This document shows positions 1-6,912 of a DNA stretch of 8,874 bases, in pieces (within the stretch, counting starts at the first letter, position 1; each line of letters starts with the position of its first letter). Source of the DNA: Pseudomonadota bacterium (GTDB lineage: Bacteria > Pseudomonadota > Alphaproteobacteria > Acetobacterales > Acetobacteraceae); contig JAKBCX010000037.1 of assembly GCA_021807465.1 (NCBI GenBank), positions 1 to 8,874 on the forward strand, in the 5' to 3' direction. Under the pieces are notes generated by a model that ran no database searches, was not told where the DNA came from, and worked only from the letters and a program-made list of their open reading frames with translations. The translations under genes and the position numbers were made by a program.

Positions 1-533
<533 letters not shown>

Positions 534-535
534 GC

Positions 536-949
536 ATGAGCATTGCCCTGGAAATTATCAGCACCGAGAAGCTGCTGCTGTCGCGTGATGTCGACATGGT
601 CGTCATTCCCGGCACGGAAGGCGATATTGGTGTGCTGCCCGGGCATGCCAAGCTGATCACGGGCTTGCGCGGCGGGCTTGTCGATATTTACGAAAGCGGC
701 AAGATATCGGCGCGCTATTTTGTCTCGGGTGGCTTTGCCGAGGTTACCGAGTCGCGCTGCGCGGTGCTGGCGGATGCCATTGTGCCGCAGGAGCAGTTGG
801 ACGAAGCCGCCGCCCAGGCGGCTTTGGCCGAAGCCAAGGCGGCTTACGATGCGGTGGATATTCACGATACCGATGCCTACCGTGAGGCCTCTGACAAGCT
901 GATTTCGGCCCAGGCCATGGTGGATAGCGTCACGCCGCATCAGGCGTAG
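536..949 (+). CDS. atpC: F1Fo ATP synthase subunit epsilon
   Basis: This is the epsilon subunit of the F1 central stalk, which couples gamma rotation to the c-ring and in some bacteria restrains ATP hydrolysis. The 137-residue length is normal for the family. The N-terminal beta-sandwich (about residues 1-85) carries the hallmark VIPGTEGDIGVLPGHAKLIT and the YFVSGGFAEV strand pair. The C-terminal helical hairpin (about 88-130) is Ala/Glu-rich. The start follows the atpD stop by two bases, so the two genes are almost certainly translationally linked. It is the last gene of the atp operon, because an intrinsic terminator follows at 968-994. In alphaproteobacteria a separate zeta protein is the better-known F1 inhibitor, so an inhibitory role for this epsilon should not be assumed. 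Confidence 0.97.
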   Translation: MSIALEIISTEKLLLSRDVDMVVIPGTEGDIGVLPGHAKLITGLRGGLVDIYESGKISARYFVSGGFAEVTESRCAVLADAIVPQEQLDEAAAQAALAEAKAAYDAVDIHDTDAYREASDKLISAQAMVDSVTPHQA

Positions 950-967
950 ATTAGGCTGAATGACTGC

Positions 968-994
968 AAAAGGCGCCTTCCGGGGCGCCTTTTT
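968..994. terminator. Bidirectional intrinsic terminator between atpC and phnA
   Basis: A perfect 10-bp stem (AAAAGGCGCC at 968-977, GGCGCCTTTT at 984-993) with a six-base loop is followed by T994. On the plus strand it ends in five T residues 41-45 bases after the atpC stop. On the minus strand the same A-run becomes a T-run just after the phnA stop (998-1000). It can therefore end both convergent transcripts. Confidence 0.9.
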
Positions 995-997
995 CGT

Positions 998-1315
998 TTA
1001 TGCCTTCCGCAAAAATTCCTGCTTCAGCATATAGCCGCCATGTTCCACGGCATGGCCGCCGCCGTCCACCACGCGGATATTCTTGAGCTTTGTTCCGACT
1101 TTAAGCGTGGTGGATGAGCCTTTGACCTTGAGGTCCTTGATGAGCACCACGCTGTCGCCGCTGGACAAGATATTGCCATTGGCGTCGCGCACTGTTTCCG
1201 CGGCCTCTGCCGCTTCTGCCGGCCATTCATGGCCGCAAACATTGCAGACATAATGGGTGTCCTGGATATAGGATTCATCCATTGTGCATTGCGGGCAAGA
1301 TGGGGTGGTGCTCAT
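998..1315 (-). CDS. phnA: PhnA/YjdM-family zinc-ribbon protein
   Basis: This small cytoplasmic protein (105 residues from the start chosen here) belongs to the PhnA/YjdM family. The name comes from a locus near the phosphonate operon of E. coli. It is not the phosphonoacetate hydrolase also called PhnA, and its biochemical role is unsettled. Two CxxC pairs near the N-terminus (C7/C10 and C24/C27, the second in CNVCGHEW) form the zinc ribbon. The C-terminal PhnA domain carries DANGNILSSGD, then IKDLKVKGSS and LKVGTKLKNIR, and the final KQEFLRK. Two in-frame ATGs exist. The one at 1315 sits 7 bases from a perfect AGGAGG, whereas the one at 1321 is only 1 base from it, so 1315 is preferred. The loop before the terminal strand (DGGGHAVEHGGYML) looks slightly shorter than in the E. 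coli protein. The gene is a single-gene unit, convergent with atpC and divergent from the sulfotransferase gene. Confidence 0.93.
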   Translation of the reverse strand: MSTTPSCPQCTMDESYIQDTHYVCNVCGHEWPAEAAEAAETVRDANGNILSSGDSVVLIKDLKVKGSSTTLKVGTKLKNIRVVDGGGHAVEHGGYMLKQEFLRKA

Positions 1316-1411
1316 ACCCATTCCTCCTAGGCCTGGTGCGGGGCGCGTGCAATATGGTGCGGGTGCGGTGCCCCCTAGCCGGGACGCAACCTCCCCGTTA
1401 GACTCTCGCCA
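1316..1411. promoter_or_regulatory. Divergent intergenic region, phnA and sulfotransferase gene
   Basis: These 96 bases must hold the promoters for both divergent units. I see no convincing -35/-10 pair on either strand. On the plus strand, TAGACT at 1399-1404 is a weak -10 candidate (4 of 6 to consensus). It would place the transcript start at about the ATG at 1412, and no Shine-Dalgarno is visible before that ATG. This is suggestive only. Confidence 0.3.
1323..1328 (-). promoter_or_regulatory. Shine-Dalgarno AGGAGG that decides the phnA start
   Basis: On the minus strand the sequence reads AGGAGG, A, ATG, GGT, ATG. Only the second ATG (1315-1313) lies at normal spacing (7 bases); the first would be too close for initiation. 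This shortens the protein by two residues compared with the longest reading. Confidence 0.75.
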
Positions 1412-3250
1412 ATGGCTGATTTAACACCTTGTTCCTGCGGTTCCGGCCTGCGGCGCGTGCGCTGTTGCGGGCTGGATGTCTCCACCCTTTCGCCGCCCGA
1501 GGCGACGCAGGCGCTAAGCCCGCTGCTGGCTCAGGCCGAGGCGGCGCTGAATGCGGGCGATATGGTAACGGCCGAGAACCATACCCGGCATTTGCTGGAG
1601 CTGGCGCCGGGGCGGGAAGATGCGCTGATGTTCCTCTACCGCACCAGTTGCCAGCAGGGGCGGATGCAGGCGGCGGAGGCGCTTATACGCCGGGTGGTGA
1701 CGCTGAACCCGAATAATTTCTGGGCCACCAACGAGCTGACCCTGATACTGCTGAACAAGGGCCAGCTTGCCGAGGCCGAGCTGCATGCACGCAACGCCAT
1801 ACGCATAGCGCCGCAAAATGCGCAGGCGCATAATCTTATGGGGCTGGTGCTGACTGAGGCCAACCGGCCCTTGATTGGGGAGTACCATTACCGTCGCGTA
1901 CTGGAGCTGGCCGAAGGAGAGGAGCCGATCACGCTTGCCAATCTGGCCTGGAATTTGAAGAACCAAGGCCGGATAGACGAGGCGCGGGAGCTTTATAAAC
2001 GCTCCATGGCGCTGAAACCCGGCGTGCTGCAGACCGTTCTGGGCTATGCCAAGATGGAAGAGGCGGACCGCAAATTCGGCCGCGCGCTGGAATTGCTGGA
2101 CGAGGCGGAGATTCTGCTGCCCGATAATCCTTCCGTGCAGCTTACCCGTGCCACGGTGCTGGCGCGGCAGAAAAAGCGCGAGGCGGCGCTGGCGATTCTG
2201 CACGAGCCGGAAGATGGGCGGGTGAGGCTGGGGCCGGCGGAAATGTCGGAAAAAGGGCGGTTGCTGGATGAGATGGGCCGTTATGACGAGGCGTTTGCCT
2301 GCTTCGACACTGGCAAGAAACGCGCGCTGGAGATGGGCGCGCGCAGCTACATGGCCGATGCCGCGGCAGAGCAGGCCACGAGGCTGAAAGGGTTTTTTAC
2401 TGAACGGCGCTTGAGGACCCTGCCGCGTGCCGAGCGGCGCGCAAACATGCCGCAGCCTGTGTTTGTTGTGGGCTTTCCGCGCTCTGGCACCACGCTTATC
2501 GAGCAGACGTTGACCGTGCATCCGCAAATTTCGGCGGGTGATGAGCTGCCTTACATCAGCGACATCACGCAGATTATGCCGCGCCTGCTGGCCAGCCCGC
2601 TTGCCTACCCTGAGGCGCTGGCCGAATTATGGATGGGGGACCAGCGCGATGGGTTGAACGAACTGCGCGATTACTACCTTAACCGCGCCGCCAAGGCGGG
2701 AATCTTCAAGGCAGGAGCTGCGTGGTTTACCGATAAGATGCCGCTGAACGAGACGCATCTGGGCCTTATCTCGCTGCTGTTTCCGGCCTCGCCCATAATC
2801 CATGTCATCCGCCACCCGCTGGATGTTCTGCTCTCGGTTTATTCCAATCATCTCACCCATGGCTTTTTCTGCGCGGCGCAGATGGAGACGATCGCGCAGC
2901 ATTATAATCTCATCGCGGATCTTATTCTGCATTACCGCAATAATGTGAAGGATATGCGCTATCTGCCGGTGCGTTACGAGGATGTGGTGGTGAACCAGGA
3001 AGCCAATGTGCGGAAAATCCTGCAATTCATTGGGGTGGAATTTGATCCGCGTTGCCTCTCTTTCGAGCAGAACACGCGCTATGCCCGCACGGCTTCTTAC
3101 GCGCAGGTGACGGAGAAGCTGTATGACCGGTCGCGCTACCGTTACCGGCCTTACCTGAAACATCTCGAACCCGTGCTGGAAACATTGCGGCCGGTGATCG
3201 AGCGGCTGGGTTATGTTATTGAACCGCCCGATAAGCTGGCGGCGGAATAG
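1412..3250 (+). CDS. TPR-repeat sulfotransferase with N-terminal SEC-C-like cysteine motif
   Basis: This is a 612-residue protein predicted to transfer sulfonate from PAPS to an unknown acceptor. Residues 7-19 (CSCGSGLRRVRCC) fit the zinc-binding SEC-C pattern CxC-x8-CC. Residues about 35-310 form seven or eight TPR-like repeats, such as the block at 173-206, which suggest docking to a protein partner. The C-terminal sulfotransferase domain starts near 349. It has the 5'-phosphosulfate loop PRSGTT at 356-361. The 3'-phosphate site lies in HVIRHPLDVLLS, with R467 and S475 eight apart as in known sulfotransferases. E378 in GDEL aligns by eye with the catalytic Glu of tyrosylprotein sulfotransferases; this is inferred. 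No signal peptide is seen, so the protein is likely cytoplasmic. The start lacks an evident Shine-Dalgarno. The stop overlaps a strong AGGAGGT for the next gene, pointing to an operon. The substrate cannot be named from sequence. Confidence 0.9.
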   Translation: MADLTPCSCGSGLRRVRCCGLDVSTLSPPEATQALSPLLAQAEAALNAGDMVTAENHTRHLLELAPGREDALMFLYRTSCQQGRMQAAEALIRRVVTLNPNNFWATNELTLILLNKGQLAEAELHARNAIRIAPQNAQAHNLMGLVLTEANRPLIGEYHYRRVLELAEGEEPITLANLAWNLKNQGRIDEARELYKRSMALKPGVLQTVLGYAKMEEADRKFGRALELLDEAEILLPDNPSVQLTRATVLARQKKREAALAILHEPEDGRVRLGPAEMSEKGRLLDEMGRYDEAFACFDTGKKRALEMGARSYMADAAAEQATRLKGFFTERRLRTLPRAERRANMPQPVFVVGFPRSGTTLIEQTLTVHPQISAGDELPYISDITQIMPRLLASPLAYPEALAELWMGDQRDGLNELRDYYLNRAAKAGIFKAGAAWFTDKMPLNETHLGLISLLFPASPIIHVIRHPLDVLLSVYSNHLTHGFFCAAQMETIAQHYNLIADLILHYRNNVKDMRYLPVRYEDVVVNQEANVRKILQFIGVEFDPRCLSFEQNTRYARTASYAQVTEKLYDRSRYRYRPYLKHLEPVLETLRPVIERLGYVIEPPDKLAAE

Positions 3251-3258
3251 GAGGTAGA

Positions 3259-3765
3259 ATGTTCCGGCAACCTTTCTCACTCGCGATTATCTTCTCTCTG
3301 GCGGGGGCTATTCCGTTCCTGTTCCTCGGCGCGGTGGTGCTGCTCGACCCGCTGCAATCGCGCGCGGCCATCGAGGTACTGATTTCCTATGGCGCGGTGA
3401 TCCTTTCATTTCTGGGCGCCGTGCATTGGGGGTTTGCATTGCGCGAGTCCGCACACCCGGTAGATGGTGTGCCGCTTTCACCCGCCAAGCAGGGGGCGGA
3501 GCGGGAGTTGCTGGCTTTCGGCGTTATTCCCGCGCTCGTCGGCTGGCTGGCGCTTTCGGTTATGCTGCATTTCCACTTGCCGGCTTTGGCTTTGTTTGTT
3601 GAGCTGGCTGGGTTTTTCCTTACCGTTGTGGTGGAGACCATCGGGCGCGGGCGCGGCGTGGTGGCGGGGAATTACCTGGTTCTGCGCTGGGCGGTTTCGG
3701 TGATTGTGCTGCTGGTGCTGGCGGCTGTGCTGGGCGCGGTGCTGGCCGGGGTGCGTGTGGGATGA
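3259..3765 (+). CDS. DUF3429-family integral membrane protein
   Basis: This 168-residue inner-membrane protein of unknown function matches the DUF3429 family by its signature YGAVILSFLGAVHWG (residues 44-58) and the later NYLVLRWAVSV stretch. Five hydrophobic segments are visible, at about 9-29, 38-60, 86-104, 107-127 and 141-165. Between the second and third lies a polar loop (residues 61-83) containing charged and proline residues. No catalytic motif is recognisable. Translation is driven by AGGAGGT at 3249-3255, which overlaps the stop of the sulfotransferase gene. The 3' end overlaps the next gene by ATGA (3762-3765), so it is the middle member of a translationally coupled trio. Family members are common in proteobacteria but have no established role, and none is assigned here. 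Confidence 0.85.
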   Translation: MFRQPFSLAIIFSLAGAIPFLFLGAVVLLDPLQSRAAIEVLISYGAVILSFLGAVHWGFALRESAHPVDGVPLSPAKQGAERELLAFGVIPALVGWLALSVMLHFHLPALALFVELAGFFLTVVVETIGRGRGVVAGNYLVLRWAVSVIVLLVLAAVLGAVLAGVRVG

Positions 3766-4448
3766 TGCGCCGGCTGGCGCTGGCGCTGCTGGGCCTCGCC
3801 GTGCTGGCGGGCGTTTTCGCGGGCTGGGTAAAGCTGACGGAACCGGATATTGCGGCGCTGCCGCCATTGCGCAATGGCGATCTTCTGTTTCAATCCGCGC
3901 GCTCGGACCAGGCGCTGGCCATCATGCTCGCCACGCGCAGCCTCTACACCCATGTAGGGCTGGTGGAGCGTGAGCCGGATGGCTCGATCGAGGTGATTCA
4001 GGCGGCGCAGACCGTGGTGAAAACGCCGCTCGCGGACTGGCTAAAGCAGAGCTATGGCGAACGCCTGACCATTGAGCGTTTTCCCGGCCTCTCCCCCGCG
4101 CAGGCGGCGCAAATTGTGGCGGCGGCGGAAAAACTTCTGGGGCGGCCTTATGATTATTTCTTCCGCCTGACGCCGGATGAAATCTATTGCTCGGAACTGA
4201 TCTACGACGCTTTCCTCGACGGCGCGCATATCCAGCTTGGGCATTTGCAGCCCCTTGGCACGCTGGGCATTGATAATTTCGCCGTGCGCAAAATCATCCG
4301 CGCGCGCTGGCGGTACGATCCGGGCTGCCAGGAGAGGGGCGCGAAGGATTTTGCCGCCTGCTATGCCATTCTCTTGCGCCGCGAGATCATCACGCCCGTG
4401 AGCCTGGCGCGCGATGCACGGCTGGAGACGTTGTACGATAATTACTGA
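3762..4448 (+). CDS. YiiX/YaeF-type permuted papain-fold hydrolase, membrane-anchored
   Basis: This 228-residue protein resembles the YiiX/YaeF permuted papain-like amidases, circularly permuted relatives of NlpC/P60 enzymes. Members are proposed to cleave amide or ester bonds in lipid or cell-wall-related substrates. Residues 5-23 form one hydrophobic segment without a clear lipobox, so an anchor or uncleaved signal is likely, with the domain in the periplasm. The fold's order is visible: GDLLFQSARS at 39-48, the catalytic His in YTHVGLV (H64), GRPYDYFF from 127, then the nucleophile in EIYCSELIY (C143). The His-before-Cys order is the mark of permutation. The start overlaps the DUF3429 stop (ATGA). 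Two ATGs are adjacent, and the first gives the overlap. It has no strong ribosome site of its own, so it depends on coupling. The exact substrate is unknown. Confidence 0.85.
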   Translation: MMRRLALALLGLAVLAGVFAGWVKLTEPDIAALPPLRNGDLLFQSARSDQALAIMLATRSLYTHVGLVEREPDGSIEVIQAAQTVVKTPLADWLKQSYGERLTIERFPGLSPAQAAQIVAAAEKLLGRPYDYFFRLTPDEIYCSELIYDAFLDGAHIQLGHLQPLGTLGIDNFAVRKIIRARWRYDPGCQERGAKDFAACYAILLRREIITPVSLARDARLETLYDNY

Positions 4449-4467
4449 GGGCTTGCTCTCGCGGAGA

Positions 4468-4546
4468 GGCATTGCGAGCACAGCGAAGCAATCCATCTTC
4501 GTGCCGTGTCTCGAAAGATGGGTCGCCGTGCTGCGCTCGCGATGAC
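4468..4546. repeat. Imperfect dispersed-type palindrome (REP-like) between convergent genes
   Basis: Two 32-base arms (4468-4499 and 4515-4546) are inverted copies matching at 24 of 32 positions, around a 15-base centre whose outer bases can extend the stem. The left arm contains ATTGCGAGCACAGCGAAGCA followed by ATCC. This resembles the ATTGCGAGC...GAAGCAATCC palindromes scattered through many proteobacterial genomes. The element fills most of the gap between the hydrolase stop and the copZ stop. It could fold at the 3' end of either transcript. It has no clean T-run, so a role as a true terminator is uncertain. The family match is from memory; only the inverted repeat is seen directly. Confidence 0.7.
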
Positions 4547-4560
4547 TTTGCGGATGCTTC

Positions 4561-4758
4561 CTAAACCGGGCTGGCCGTAAATCCCGCTTCCTTGATGGCG
4601 GCGGCGAAATCGCCCGTACCGGTAATCTGCACGCGCTTGGCGGCGAGGTCGGCGGTAATTTTCGCGCTGGCATCCTGGGCGTGAACGGCCTCGGTAATGG
4701 CGCGGACGCAGGATTGGCAATCCATGTCGGGCACGTGGAAGTTTTGGGTTGCGGTCAT
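4561..4758 (-). CDS. copZ: CopZ-like copper chaperone (single HMA domain)
   Basis: This 65-residue protein consists of one heavy-metal-associated domain with a ferredoxin-like fold. It binds Cu(I) in the cytoplasm and should pass it to the CopA exporter encoded divergently. The metal site is MDCQSC, with C14 and C17, in the position usual for MxCxxC chaperones. The C-terminal FAAAIKEAGF matches the last helix and strand of the domain. The start is fixed by AAAGGAG (4771-4765) six bases before the ATG. A longer in-frame reading extends into the copA antisense strand but has no support. The gene is driven by the minus-strand half of the copZ/copA divergent promoter, so copper induction through CueR is expected. 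Its metal is inferred from the neighbours; an isolated HMA domain could also serve another soft metal. Confidence 0.92.
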   Translation of the reverse strand: MTATQNFHVPDMDCQSCVRAITEAVHAQDASAKITADLAAKRVQITGTGDFAAAIKEAGFTASPV

Positions 4759-4777
4759 GTGTGGCTCCTTTGGCTGC

Positions 4778-4808
4778 CATGTAGAGATTGCCCCCATGGC
4801 AAGGTCAA
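4778..4808 (-). promoter_or_regulatory. MerR-type (CueR) promoter and operator of copZ
   Basis: On the minus strand TTGACC (4808-4803) is followed by a 19-base spacer and TACATG (4783-4778). This is the overlong spacing typical of MerR-family promoters. Within the spacer, ACCTTGCC and GGCAATCT form a 21-base dyad (4805-4785) at the same offset from the -35 as the CueR site upstream of E. coli copA; the outer eight bases match at 6 of 8. The predicted transcript start near 4771 falls right at the AAAGGAG ribosome site, giving a very short leader. Confidence 0.7.
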
Positions 4809-4828
4809 GCCAGGTTGACCTTGCCATG
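4795..4828. repeat. Perfect 14-6-14 bp dyad joining the copZ and copA -35 elements
   Basis: CATGGCAAGGTCAA (4795-4808) and TTGACCTTGCCATG (4815-4828) are exact inverted copies around GCCAGG. After two mismatches, CCC (4790-4792) and GGG (4831-4833) also pair. Each arm holds the TTGACC -35 and the first half of a CueR operator for one of the two divergent promoters. The dyad lies upstream of both predicted transcript starts, so it acts as DNA, not as an RNA hairpin. Confidence 0.9.
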
Positions 4829-4844
4829 ATGGGATACCTATCTC
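4815..4844 (+). promoter_or_regulatory. MerR-type (CueR) promoter and operator of copA-cueR
   Basis: TTGACC (4815-4820) is followed by a CueR/HmrR-like operator, ACCTTGCCATGATGGGA within 4818-4838, whose core CCAT-G-ATGG is symmetric. The outer right half (TACC) departs from the expected AAGGT. The best -10, TATCTC (4839-4844), follows an 18-base spacer; a 19-base spacing is also possible but has a poorer hexamer. The predicted transcript start falls at about 4851-4852, the copA ATG itself. Confidence 0.65.
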
Positions 4845-4851
4845 CTTGGGT

Positions 4852-6912
4852 ATGGACCAGACAGCACAGCAGGACATCACACTTACCGTTACCGGCATGA
4901 GCTGCGCTTCCTGTGTGGGGCGGGTGGAGAAATCTCTGCGCCGCGTGCCGGGGGTGGAGGATGTATCGGTGAACCTCGCCACCGGGCAGGCGCATATTCA
5001 TGGCGCGGCGGCGGTGAGCGAGGCGGCGTTGATCGAGGCGGTGCGGAAAAGTGGCTATGGCGCGGCGCCCGTGGCGGCGGCGCTGCCTGAGCGCGGCCAT
5101 GCCGAGGCCTGGCGCCTGGCGGCCGGGTTTGCGCTGGGCGCGCCGGTGTTTCTTTCCATGGTGTGGCATGTGCCGGGTTTGGTGCAGCTTGTGCTGGCCA
5201 GCCTGGTGCAATTCTGGCTAGGGGCGCGGTTTTACAAAGGCGGGCTGGCCGCCTTGCGCGCGGGCGGTGGCAATATGGATGTGCTGGTGGCGCTTGGCAC
5301 CAGTGCCGCCTGGGGGTTGTCCGTGTGGCATGTTTATGCGGGCGGGGCGCTTTATTTTGAATCCTCCATCGCGATCATCCTGCTGGTGCGGCTTGGCAAG
5401 TTTCTTGAGGACCGGGCCAAGCGCGAGGCGGCTTCGGCCATTTTGGCGTTGCAGAAGCTGCGCCCGGATGTGGCGCATCTGGCCAATGGCGAGGATGTGC
5501 CGGTGGCCCGGCTGGCGGCGGGTGACGAGATAGAGCTGCGCCCGGGCGAGCGTGTGCCGGTGGATGGCGAGATATTGGAGGGAACATCCAGCCTGGATGA
5601 AAGCCCGGTAACCGGCGAGGCGCTGCCGGTGCCGCGCGGCAAGGGCGCGAAATTGCTGGCGGGCACGCTCAACCTGGACGGCGTGCTGCGCCTGCGCGTG
5701 ACCGGCGCGGCGGGGGAGAATTTTCTCGACCGCATGGCGCGGCTGATTGCGGCGGCGCAGGGCGAAAAGCCGCAAGTGCAAGTGCTGGTGGACAAGGTGG
5801 CGGCTATTTTCGTGCCCGTGGTGCTGGGCATCGCGCTGCTTACCTTCGGGCTGTGGATGCTGCATGGCGCGGCTTTTGGCATGGCGCTGCTCAACGCGGT
5901 TTCCGTGCTGGTCATTGCCTGCCCCTGCGCCTTGGGGCTGGCCACGCCGGCGGCCATTCTGGCCGGTACGGGGGCAGGGGCGAAGAACGGTATTTTGTTC
6001 CGTAACGCCTCGGCGCTGCAGGCGGCGGCGGGGGCGGATATGCTGGTGTTCGACAAGACCGGCACGCTGACCAGCGGCACGCCGCGCCTGGACCATGTGG
6101 CCACGCTGGGCGCGATGGAAGCCAAGCAGGCCAGGGAAATTGCCGCCGCGCTGGCGGCGCGTGATACGCACCCTTTAAGCGCCGCGCTGCGCCTGCCAGA
6201 TGTGGCGCCGGCCAGCGCGGTGCAGGTCCTGCCTGGCAAGGGGCTGCGCGGCGTGGTGGAGGGCAGGGCGTATCTGCTCGGCTCGGCTGCTTTGGTGCCG
6301 GGCGTGCCCGCCCCTGCGGGTGGGGCGAGCTGGTCTTATCTGGCCGAAGAAGGTGGCGCGCCTTTGGCTGGCTTTGCCTTTACCGACACTCTGCGCCCCG
6401 GCGCGCGCGAGGCCGTGGCGGCGTTGCGCCAGGATGGTTTGCGTGTGCTGATGCTGACCGGCGACCGGCGCGAGGCGGCCGAGGCGCTGGGGCTGGAGGC
6501 GGATATTATCGCCAGGGCAAGCCCGGAGAAGAAGCTGGATGTGATCCGCGATTTGCGTGCCGCCGGGCATAAGGTGGCGATGGTGGGGGACGGCATAAAC
6601 GATGCCGCCGCGCTTGCCGCCGCCAGCGTGGGCATGGCGATGGGCGCGGGGGCGGATGTGGCCATAGAGGCGGCAGATATATCGCTATTGCGGCCAGACC
6701 CGTTTCTGGCCGTGGGCGCTTTGCGCCTGGCCCGCAAAACCCGCCTTGTGCTGTGGCAGGGGCTGTTCTGGGCGATGTTCTACAACGTCATCGCCATACC
6801 GGCTGCTGCCTTGGGGCTGCTTAACCCGATGATCGCGGGGGCGGCCATGGCGGCGTCCTCGCTTTGCGTGCTTGGCAATGCGCTGCGTCTGCGCCATTGG
6901 AGGGTTCAATGA
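4852..6912 (+). CDS. copA: Cu(I)-exporting P1B-type ATPase
   Basis: This 686-residue inner-membrane pump uses ATP to move Cu(I) from cytoplasm to periplasm. It has a single N-terminal HMA domain (MSCASC, C18/C21), then four helices. The actuator domain carries TGE at 254-256. Helix 6 holds the CPC at 357-359. The phosphorylation motif is DKTGT with D401, the ATP-binding HP is 440-441, and the hinge is GDGIND at 579-584. The last two helices hold YN (644-645) and M666-x3-S670, which with CPC are the Cu(I) transport residues of the P1B-1 class. All key residues are intact. Having one metal-binding domain and a compact nucleotide domain explains the modest length. ATG at 4852 is chosen; an in-frame TTG lies two codons upstream. 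No Shine-Dalgarno precedes it, and the promoter position suggests a leaderless message. The 3' end overlaps cueR by ATGA. Confidence 0.97.
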   Translation: MDQTAQQDITLTVTGMSCASCVGRVEKSLRRVPGVEDVSVNLATGQAHIHGAAAVSEAALIEAVRKSGYGAAPVAAALPERGHAEAWRLAAGFALGAPVFLSMVWHVPGLVQLVLASLVQFWLGARFYKGGLAALRAGGGNMDVLVALGTSAAWGLSVWHVYAGGALYFESSIAIILLVRLGKFLEDRAKREAASAILALQKLRPDVAHLANGEDVPVARLAAGDEIELRPGERVPVDGEILEGTSSLDESPVTGEALPVPRGKGAKLLAGTLNLDGVLRLRVTGAAGENFLDRMARLIAAAQGEKPQVQVLVDKVAAIFVPVVLGIALLTFGLWMLHGAAFGMALLNAVSVLVIACPCALGLATPAAILAGTGAGAKNGILFRNASALQAAAGADMLVFDKTGTLTSGTPRLDHVATLGAMEAKQAREIAAALAARDTHPLSAALRLPDVAPASAVQVLPGKGLRGVVEGRAYLLGSAALVPGVPAPAGGASWSYLAEEGGAPLAGFAFTDTLRPGAREAVAALRQDGLRVLMLTGDRREAAEALGLEADIIARASPEKKLDVIRDLRAAGHKVAMVGDGINDAAALAAASVGMAMGAGADVAIEAADISLLRPDPFLAVGALRLARKTRLVLWQGLFWAMFYNVIAIPAAALGLLNPMIAGAAMAASSLCVLGNALRLRHWRVQ

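Noticed and set aside
1514..2527. Long open frame (337 codons) on the minus strand
   Set aside because: It is the antisense shadow of the TPR sulfotransferase gene. The sense frame has clear repeats and catalytic motifs; the antisense protein is Arg/Gln/His-rich with no recognisable domain.
4846..4851. TTG start two codons before the chosen copA ATG
   Set aside because: It has no ribosome site either, and ATG is far more common. The mapped promoter would place the transcript start after it.
4697..4900. 67-codon plus-strand frame spanning the copZ start and the promoter region
   Set aside because: It crosses the well-supported operator and overlaps copA in another frame. It has no ribosome site and no family resemblance.
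4561..5211. A 216-codon minus-strand reading that would give CopZ a 151-residue N-terminal extension
   Set aside because: The extension runs across the divergent promoter into the copA antisense strand. The internal ATG at 4758 has a good ribosome site and gives a normal-length chaperone.
5218..6239. Two long minus-strand open frames (about 300 codons each)
   Set aside because: Both lie opposite copA, which has every P1B-ATPase motif. High GC leaves antisense frames open by chance.
6864..6908. Upstream in-frame ATG extending CueR by 15 residues
   Set aside because: It lies inside copA. The 6909 ATG has GGAGGG at suitable spacing and begins exactly where MerR-family proteins begin.
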